64,000 nucleotides of DNA. Origin: UBA2991 sp965221735 (GTDB lineage Bacteria; Chloroflexota; Dehalococcoidia; Tepidiformales; Tepidiformaceae). Below are positions 58,792 through 64,000 of this stretch, piece by piece. Every line of letters starts with the position of its first letter. Position 1 is the stretch's first letter. The position numbers and the translations under genes were made by a program. The stretch spans positions 186,001 to 250,000 of the forward strand of contig OZ244910.1 of NCBI GenBank assembly GCA_965221735.1, given 5' to 3'. Below the pieces are notes generated by a model. That model made no database searches. It was not told where the DNA came from and saw only the letters and a program-made list of their open reading frames with translations.

Positions 58792-61425
58792 TCAGGCGAG
58801 CTTGCCGCAGCACTTCTTGTACTTGATCCCGCTGCCGCAGTAGCACGGGTCGTTCCGCCCGATCTTCTTGCCGCCCGGCCTTGGGGCGGTCGCGGTCGCG
58901 GTGGCCGCCCTGCCGCGCGCCTGCCCGTTGCCGCCGGGCGCCGCGCCGTTCCCCTGCCCCTGCACGGGAGCCTGGGGCGTGTCCGGACGGCGCGCTGTCC
59001 CGCCGTTCGGCGTTGGCGGCGGCAGGTCCCTCGCCCGCATCTTGAAGACCGCCTGCGCCACCTGCCGCCGGATGTTCCCCTGCAGCTGCTGGAACATGTC
59101 GTAGCCCTCGCGCTTGAAGGCCACCAGCGGGTCGACCTGCGCGTACGCCTGCAGACCCACGCTCTGCCGCACCTCCTCCACCGCCGTCAGGTGCTCGCGC
59201 CAGTGGTAGTCGATCGACTCCAGCAGAAGCCACTGCTCCATCTTGCGCGCGATCTCCTCGCCCACCGTCTCCTCGATCTCCTCGTAGCGGTCCTCGATGC
59301 GGTCCAGGGCGGTGTCTGCGACGCGGTCCCGCTTCTCCTCGATCTCTTCGAGGCTTGGCAGGATGTCGGGCGGCATGATCTCGCCCAGCTCCGTATGCAC
59401 GAGGCTCGCGTCGAAGCCCTCGTCGCTGTTCCGCTCGACGATGCCGTCCACCTCCTCCGTCACGAACGAGAACACGTTCTCGCGCACGTCCGCCCCCTCC
59501 AGCACCTTGTCCCGCTCCGTGTACAGCACCGCCCGCTGCTCGTTGATGACGTCGTCGAACTCCACCAGCCGCTTGCGGATGTCGAAGTTGTAGCCCTCCA
59601 CCTTCTGCTGCGCCTGCTCGATCGCGCGCGTCACCATGCGCGACTCGAGGGGCAGGTCCTCCGTCATCCCCATCTTCTCCAGCATCCCCGGCACCCAGTC
59701 CGGCGCGAAGCGCTGCATGATGTCGTCCCCGAACGAGACGAAGAAGCGGCTCGATCCGGGATCGCCCTGCCGCCCCGACCGCCCCCGCAGCTGGTTGTCG
59801 ATGCGCCGCGACTCGTGCCGCTCCGTCCCGATGACGTGCAGCCCGCCGGCGTTGGCGACCCCCTCCCCCAGCTTGATGTCGGTGCCGCGCCCGGCCATGT
59901 TCGTCGCGATCACCACCGCCCCCGGGGCGCCCGCGTTCTCCACGATGTGCGCCTCGCGCTCGTGCTGCTTCGCGTTCAGCACCTCGTGGTCGATGCCCCG
60001 CCGCTGCAGCAGCGCCGCCAGGTACTCCGACTTCTCGATCGAGGTCGTGCCCACCAGCACCGGCCGCCCCTGCCCGTGCATCCCCACGATCTCCTCCACC
60101 ACCGCCGCGAACTTCGCCTTCTCGTTGATGTAGACCACGTCCTCCTGGTCGTCGCGCACCATCGGCATGTTCGTGGGAATGACCACCACGTCGAGGTCGT
60201 AGATCTTCGCGAACTCCTCCGCCTCCGTTTCCGCCGTTCCCGTCATCCCCGCCAGCTTCTCGTACAGCCGGAAGTAGTTCTGGAACGTGATGGTCGCGTA
60301 CGTCAGCGACTCCCGCTGGATGGGCACGTTCTCCTTCGCCTCCACCGCCTGGTGGATGCCGTGGCTCCAGCGCCGCCCCGGCATCATCCGCCCCGTGAAC
60401 TCGTCGACGATCACGATCTCGCGGTTCCGCACTACGTATTCGCGGTCGGGACGCTTCAGGTACTCCGCGTCGAGCGCCGCCTCCAGGTGCCGCGCGACCC
60501 GCGGATCGCCCCCGAACACGTTGTCCACCCTGAGCGCCCGCTCGATCTTGGCGATGCCCGTCTCCGTCAGGGCCACGTGCTTCGCCTTCTGGTCGATCTG
60601 GAAGTCGAGCTCCGCGTGCAGGCCGCGCACCGCCCGCGCGAACTGCTGGTACGTCCCGGCCGCCTCCTCCGCCTGCCCGCTGATGATGAGCGGCGTCCGC
60701 GCCTCGTCGATGAGGATGTTGTCCACCTCGTCGACGATCGCGTAGTAGAGCGGCCGCTGCGTCTTCAACTCCGATTCCCGCACCATGTTGTCGCGCAGGT
60801 AGTCGAACCCGAATTCGTTGTTCGTTCCGTACGTCACGTCCGTCCGGTACACGTCCCGACGCTCACAGGGCCGCAGGTCCTCGAGGCCGCCTTCCCCGTC
60901 CTCGCCCGGACGGTACCCCGGCTCGTACAGGTACTGGATGTGGTCGTTCTGGATGACGCCCAGGCTCATCCCGAGCGCGTGAAACACGGGCCCGTACCAG
61001 GCTGCGTCGCGCCGGGCCAGGTAGTCGTTCACCGTGATGAGGTGGGCGCCCTTGCCCGCCAGCGCGTTCAGGTAGAGCGCTGCGACCGCGGTGAGGGTCT
61101 TGCCCTCGCCCGTCCGCATCTCCGCGATCTTCCCCTGGTGCAGCACCATCCCGCCCATCAGCTGGACCGGGTAGGGGCGCTCCCCGACCTTCCGCCACGC
61201 CATCTCCCGAACCGCCGCCATTGCCTCGTACGCGATGTCGTCGAGCGTTTCGCCCTGGGCCAGCCGCTCGCGGAACTGTTTCGTCAGTCCGCCCAGCTCC
61301 TCGTCCGAGAGCCGCTCGAACTCCGCGCTGAGATCCTCGATCGCGCGGATCTCCGAGCTGAGGCGCTTGACCTCGCGCTCGTTCGAGCCGCCCACGACGC
61401 GGTTGATGAAGCCGAGCCTTGCCAT
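58792..61425 (-). CDS. secA: Protein translocase ATPase SecA
   Basis: An 877-residue SecA, the motor of Sec-dependent export. Walker A MRTGEGKT and Walker B in the DEVD form (IVDEVDNILIDEARTPLI), the preprotein cross-linking domain, NMAGRGTDIKL and the RGRSGRQGD motif are all in place. A Gly/Pro-rich linker near residue 810-855 leads to a C-terminal zinc-binding SEC-C motif (CYCGSGIKYKKCC) that binds SecB or ribosomes. The start is preceded by TACACT at 6 nt. Full length. Confidence 0.98.
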   Translation of the reverse strand: MARLGFINRVVGGSNEREVKRLSSEIRAIEDLSAEFERLSDEELGGLTKQFRERLAQGETLDDIAYEAMAAVREMAWRKVGERPYPVQLMGGMVLHQGKIAEMRTGEGKTLTAVAALYLNALAGKGAHLITVNDYLARRDAAWYGPVFHALGMSLGVIQNDHIQYLYEPGYRPGEDGEGGLEDLRPCERRDVYRTDVTYGTNNEFGFDYLRDNMVRESELKTQRPLYYAIVDEVDNILIDEARTPLIISGQAEEAAGTYQQFARAVRGLHAELDFQIDQKAKHVALTETGIAKIERALRVDNVFGGDPRVARHLEAALDAEYLKRPDREYVVRNREIVIVDEFTGRMMPGRRWSHGIHQAVEAKENVPIQRESLTYATITFQNYFRLYEKLAGMTGTAETEAEEFAKIYDLDVVVIPTNMPMVRDDQEDVVYINEKAKFAAVVEEIVGMHGQGRPVLVGTTSIEKSEYLAALLQRRGIDHEVLNAKQHEREAHIVENAGAPGAVVIATNMAGRGTDIKLGEGVANAGGLHVIGTERHESRRIDNQLRGRSGRQGDPGSSRFFVSFGDDIMQRFAPDWVPGMLEKMGMTEDLPLESRMVTRAIEQAQQKVEGYNFDIRKRLVEFDDVINEQRAVLYTERDKVLEGADVRENVFSFVTEEVDGIVERNSDEGFDASLVHTELGEIMPPDILPSLEEIEEKRDRVADTALDRIEDRYEEIEETVGEEIARKMEQWLLLESIDYHWREHLTAVEEVRQSVGLQAYAQVDPLVAFKREGYDMFQQLQGNIRRQVAQAVFKMRARDLPPPTPNGGTARRPDTPQAPVQGQGNGAAPGGNGQARGRAATATATAPRPGGKKIGRNDPCYCGSGIKYKKCCGKLA

Positions 61426-61431
61426 GGAGCC

Positions 61432-61437
61432 AGTGTA
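61432..61437 (-). promoter_or_regulatory. -10 box, leaderless secA
   Basis: TACACT on the minus strand, 6 nt before ATG. The 15-nt string TACACTGGCTCCATG is identical to that of the SelW-like gene at 62064. Confidence 0.5.
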
Positions 61438-61478
61438 TCGCGCCCGGCCCTGTGAGGAACGGCGCGCGCTTCCCCGCT

Positions 61479-61997
61479 CTAGTCGATCAGCGCCGCGATC
61501 ACGTCGTCGACGATCGCGTCCGCCTTCTCCCGCATCTCGTCGTCGTTCGCGTCCTGGATGGGGTGGGGAACGAAGAGCCGCCGCACTTCCGGCAGGCCCA
61601 GCGACTCAGCCTGCGCTTCCGCCGCTTCCTCGAACTCGTCCGACGCGATGAACACCGAGGGGATGCCGTTGATTTCCAGCCAGGTCGTGTCGTGCACACT
61701 GCACGTCGTGCACGACCCTCAGTCGGCCAACCCTTCGACGACGAAGTCGGCCTCCTTCGCCAGCTCCTGGCGCAGCGCTTCGGGCGCCGGTTTCGTGAAC
61801 GTGGGCTTGCTGTAGCGCCGCACATCTACCTCGGGGAGCCGCTCCCGCAGGAGCACCTCGAGCTGGTCCAGCAGGACATCGCCGCGGGGCTTCGAGATGT
61901 CCAGCAGCGCGACCGTTCCGCTGATCGCCTCCGGCCGCTTCGTGAGCGAGCGCCGTACCGGGACGCGCTCGTCCGTGGGGTCGAGGATTGTGGTCAT
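61479..61997 (-). CDS. UGSC-family selenoprotein (in-frame TGA)
   Basis: Read through the TGA at 61719-61721 this is a 172-residue member of the UGSC (seleno)protein family, named for the Sec-Gly-Ser-Cys motif. The join reads FVVEGLAD, Sec93, GSCTTCSVHDTTWLEINGIPSV, and both halves are typical: the first with ALLDISKPRGDVLLDQLEVLL, the second with VFIASDEFEEAAEAQAESLG. A stem-loop follows the TGA. Function of the family is not settled; a thiol/selenol redox site is implied. GGAGG and a TATAAT box lie upstream. Divergent from the SelW-like gene. Confidence 0.9.
61683..61717 (-). promoter_or_regulatory. SECIS hairpin of the UGSC selenoprotein
   Basis: In mRNA sense the lower stem GGUCGUG/CACGACC (7 bp) encloses a 5-nt/1-nt internal loop and the upper stem CGUGCA/UGCACG with triloop GUG. 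The loop starts 20 nt after the UGA and begins with G. Confidence 0.75.
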
Positions 61998-62031
61998 GGG
62001 GCGCCTCCGCGAGAGTCTTGCCAGTGCGGCG

Positions 62032-62037
62032 ATTATA
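62032..62037 (-). promoter_or_regulatory. -10 box of the UGSC gene
   Basis: Perfect TATAAT on the minus strand, 34 nt before the ATG at 61997; only 26 nt from the divergent SelW-like -10 box. Confidence 0.55.
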
Positions 62038-62063
62038 GCCCCCGCCTCCGCCGCTCAGGGCGC

Positions 62064-62069
62064 TACACT
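62064..62069 (+). promoter_or_regulatory. -10 box, leaderless SelW-like gene
   Basis: TACACT, 6 nt before the ATG at 62076. Confidence 0.5.
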
Positions 62070-62075
62070 GGCTCC

Positions 62076-62360
62076 ATGTCCAACACACCCGACCTGGAGG
62101 CCCTCCCCATGGTGCAGCATGCCCTCGCCATCTCCATCGAATACTGCGTCCCCTGAAACTACACCGCACGGGCCGCGTGGACGGCCCAGGAGCTCCTCGC
62201 CACGTTCGCCGACCAGACCGCCTCCCTCACCCTCATCCCCGGCGAGGCGGGCGCGTTCGAAGTCCAGGTCGATGGCGACCTCGTCTACTCGAAGCAAGCA
62301 GCCGGACGCTTCCCCGAGATGAAGGAGCTGGAGGACGCCATCGCCGCCCGGCTCTCGTAG
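62076..62360 (+). CDS. SelW/Rdx-family selenoprotein (in-frame TGA)
   Basis: Read through the TGA at 62154-62156 this is a 94-residue SelT/SelW/SelH (Rdx) family protein. The first strand and motif ISIEYC-V-P-U (Cys24, Sec27) are followed by NYTARAAWTAQELLATF, TLIPGEAGAFEVQVDGDLVYSK and FPEMKELEDAIAARL, the normal thioredoxin-like layout. The CxxU motif is the redox site. A hairpin lies after the TGA. The start at 62076 fits a leaderless promoter; an ATG at 62109 with GGAGG is an alternative that gives 83 residues. Divergent from the UGSC selenoprotein. Confidence 0.9.
62170..62187 (+). promoter_or_regulatory. SECIS hairpin of the SelW-like selenoprotein
   Basis: Perfect 6-bp stem GGGCCG/CGGCCC with loop CGUGGA. 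The loop starts 20 nt after the UGA and has G at its second position. Confidence 0.7.
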
Positions 62361-62411
62361 TTCCGGCGAGGGCCAGCAGCCAGCAGCCAACACCGAAACC
62401 GGAGGTTTCCC

Positions 62412-62750
62412 ATGCCCTTCATGCTCGTCCGCCTGGAGTGCAAGTACGGCAAGACCCAGGAATTCCAGGAGATCATGTCGCACCTCGTGCCCGTTCTCGA
62501 AAAGAACGGCTGGCGCCTCCACGGCGCCTACCAGAACAGCATCGGCCGCCTCAACCGCTGCTACGACCTCTGGGAGATGCCGGACGCCAACGCCGTCAGG
62601 TCCGTGCTGGAGGTCGCCGGCCAGGATCCGGAGTTCAGCGAGTGGTCGAAGGGCCTCGGCGACTGCCTCGAAGAGGAAGAGCTCGAGTTCATGAACGAGC
62701 TGCCCTACTCCATCGAGGCGCGGGAGCGCCGCGCCGCCGCGGAGGGCTGA
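62412..62750 (+). CDS. NIPSNAP-like dimeric alpha-beta barrel protein
   Basis: A 112-residue protein of the NIPSNAP/dimeric alpha-beta-barrel type: FMLVRLECKYGKTQEFQEIM, LVPVLEKNGWRLHGAYQNSIG, the YDLWEMPDANAVRSVL repeat of the strand-helix unit. Small members of this group include monooxygenases and proteins of unknown role. It follows the SelW-like gene by 51 nt in the same direction. Confidence 0.75.
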   Translation: MPFMLVRLECKYGKTQEFQEIMSHLVPVLEKNGWRLHGAYQNSIGRLNRCYDLWEMPDANAVRSVLEVAGQDPEFSEWSKGLGDCLEEEELEFMNELPYSIEARERRAAAEG

Positions 62751-62807
62751 CCTGCAGGAAGATGCAGAAGCTTTAGCTTTCGTCGCGGTTACGGAGTGCC
62801 GCGGTCG

Positions 62808-62813
62808 TACACT
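62808..62813 (+). promoter_or_regulatory. -10 box of the dCTP-deaminase-like gene
   Basis: TACACT, 8 nt before the ATG at 62822; no ribosome site visible. Confidence 0.4.
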
Positions 62814-62821
62814 CGCCCGGC

Positions 62822-64000
62822 ATGTCTGAGGGAGTGGACGTGTCCCACCAGATCGAGCCCACCCAGGGGGAGCAGGCCGCCGCCCCGTGGTGCCCGCCGC
62901 CCCCGGTCGAGCCGGTCTGGCCCGAGACCTGGGACCTGCCGCCCGGCGTCGTCCCCCGCCAGACCCTGCGCGAGGCGGAACGCCTCGGCATCATCACCAC
63001 CTCCGGCATCGAGATTCCCGAGCCGGGCTTTCAGCCGGCCAGCCTCGACCTCCTCCTCGGCCCCACCGCCTACCGCATCGGCTCCAGCTTCCTCCCCGGC
63101 GAGTGCACCGTCCGCGAGCGCCTCACCGACCTCCAGATCGACAAGGGCATCGACATTCGCAACGGCGGCATCCTCGAGCCGAAGCGCCCGTACCTGATCC
63201 CCCTCATGGAGGGCCTACGGCTGCCGCGCAACGTTCGCGCTTTCACCAACCCCAAGAGCTCCACGGGCCGCGTCGACATCTTCACCCGCGTCGTGACGGA
63301 CTACTCCCACCGCTTCGACGACATCGCGCCCGGCTACGAGGGCGCCCTCTGGCTGGAGGTGTTCTCCCGCTCGTTCCTCGTAAAGGTGCACGCCGGCATG
63401 GCCCTCAACCAGCTCCGCTTCATCATCGAGAACCCCTCCCGCGATGACGCGCCCCCCGCCCTCCCGCCGTCCGCCCCCGAGACCGTGCGAATCCAGCTTC
63501 GCCCCTCGCCCGAGGAGCCCGGCAGCGCTGATGGCGACGGCGGGGTCATGCCCGTCGGCTTCAAGGCGAGGCGCAACAGCGCCCTCCTTGACCTGGACCG
63601 CCGGGACCACGATCCGCGCGAGTTCTGGGAAGCGATCTGGCCCGCCAACCAGCTCGTGCTCGAACCCGAGGAGTTCTACCTCCTCCGGTCCCGGGAGCAG
63701 ATCGCGATCCCCGCCGAGCTTGCCGCCGAGATGGTCCCCTTCGACCCCACCAGCGGCGAGCTCCGCACCCACTACGCCGGCTTCTTCGACCCCGGCTTCG
63801 GCTCCGGCGTGCCCAACGGGCTTCCCGCCGTCCTTGAGGTGCGCGCCCACGACGTGCCCTTCATGCTCGAGGACGGCCAGGAGGTCGCGACCCTCCGCTA
63901 CCAGTCGCTCGCCGGCCCGCCCGACCGTCTCTACGGGCGCGATGCCGGCTCCCATTACGGCGACGAGCGCCAGTGGCGCTTCCTGAGCAAGCACTTCCGC
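62822..64000 (+). CDS. 2'-deoxycytidine 5'-triphosphate deaminase-like protein, partial
   Basis: Open to the end of the window: 393 codons without a stop, start at the ATG after the -10 box. The protein has two dCTP-deaminase/dUTPase-type units: residues about 45-215 (GFQPASLDLLLGPTAYRIG, PRNVRAFTNPKSSTGRVDIFTRVVTDY) and about 240-390 (QLVLEPEEFYLLRSREQIAIP, GFFDPGFG, VLEVRAHDVPFMLEDGQEVA). This double-length form is the family annotated as 2'-deoxycytidine 5'-triphosphate deaminase, which supplies dUTP for dTMP synthesis and would fit the ThyX route. A 35-residue Pro-rich N terminus precedes the first unit. Not complete. Confidence 0.85.
   Translation, partial: MSEGVDVSHQIEPTQGEQAAAPWCPPPPVEPVWPETWDLPPGVVPRQTLREAERLGIITTSGIEIPEPGFQPASLDLLLGPTAYRIGSSFLPGECTVRERLTDLQIDKGIDIRNGGILEPKRPYLIPLMEGLRLPRNVRAFTNPKSSTGRVDIFTRVVTDYSHRFDDIAPGYEGALWLEVFSRSFLVKVHAGMALNQLRFIIENPSRDDAPPALPPSAPETVRIQLRPSPEEPGSADGDGGVMPVGFKARRNSALLDLDRRDHDPREFWEAIWPANQLVLEPEEFYLLRSREQIAIPAELAAEMVPFDPTSGELRTHYAGFFDPGFGSGVPNGLPAVLEVRAHDVPFMLEDGQEVATLRYQSLAGPPDRLYGRDAGSHYGDERQWRFLSKHFR

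Noticed and set aside
58720..61455. 911-codon open frame opposite secA
   Set aside because: SecA is unambiguous on the other strand; the antisense product has no recognisable motif.

Overview
The window is very GC-rich DNA with dense, mostly short operons on both strands and no phage, insertion sequence or CRISPR array that I can see. The gene content fits an uncultured Chloroflexota of the Dehalococcoidia/SAR202 type: a coenzyme F420 gene (cofC), ThyX instead of ThyA, thiolase-like/DUF35 pairs, a Rieske oxygenase, a formylglycine sulfatase, Uma2 and HSL-type esterase genes, and a bacterial alpha-2-macroglobulin. This taxonomic call is inference from content only; no 16S rRNA gene is present. 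Many genes carry a TAnnnT -10 box only 6-8 nt before the start codon, so leaderless transcripts look common.

Layout. 1-7,700: sulfur-carrier protein, TatA, XdhC-like protein, VOC protein, a TumE-like toxin-antitoxin pair whose reading frames overlap, an esterase with an AhpD-like selenoprotein, a retropepsin-like protein, a ThDP enzyme, an SDR and Uma2. 7,775-17,037: two thiolase-like/DUF35 pairs, a Rieske oxygenase, an HpaI-type aldolase, a YbaY-like protein, a DtxR/MntR regulator and two paralogous ferritin-like proteins, one of which has lost its metal ligands. 17,004-22,271: four tandem paralogous HExxH lipoproteins, the last one decayed. 22,434-31,313: tRNA-Glu(CTC), HAD hydrolase, DUF1330, amidohydrolase, oligopeptide-type ABC permeases with a divergent binding protein, and a sulfatase. 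31,355-40,775: a 2.1-kaa alpha-2-macroglobulin, PPTase plus acyl carrier protein, and an NCS2 permease with a C-terminal kinase-like domain. 40,876-52,811: a catabolic block on the minus strand (P450, three crotonases, nitroreductase, HsaA-like flavin monooxygenase, acyl-CoA ligase overlapping a membrane Fe-S oxidoreductase) interrupted by a retropepsin/DUF5678 pair and a DNA methyltransferase. 52,881-64,000: Eis-like acetyltransferase, orphan antitoxins, lipB, thyX, a 690-bp gene-free stretch with a long hairpin, cofC, secA, two divergent selenoprotein genes, a NIPSNAP-like protein and a dCTP-deaminase-like gene cut by the window end.

The most notable result is three genes with an in-frame TGA that reads as selenocysteine: an AhpD/carboxymuconolactone-decarboxylase-like protein (CxxU), a UGSC-family protein, and a SelW/Rdx-type protein (CxxU). 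In all three the protein family continues in frame after the TGA and a hairpin follows whose apical loop begins 19-20 nt downstream, the geometry expected of a bacterial SECIS element. Ordinary ORF calling splits or truncates all three. The selenocysteine machinery (selA, selB, selC, selD) is not in the window and must lie elsewhere if this reading is right.

The oxygenases, flavoenzymes, CoA ligase, crotonases and thiolase-like aldolase candidates together resemble parts of steroid- or terpenoid-type degradation; the Fe-S/membrane protein would pass electrons from acyl-CoA oxidation to the quinone pool. Substrates cannot be read from the sequence.
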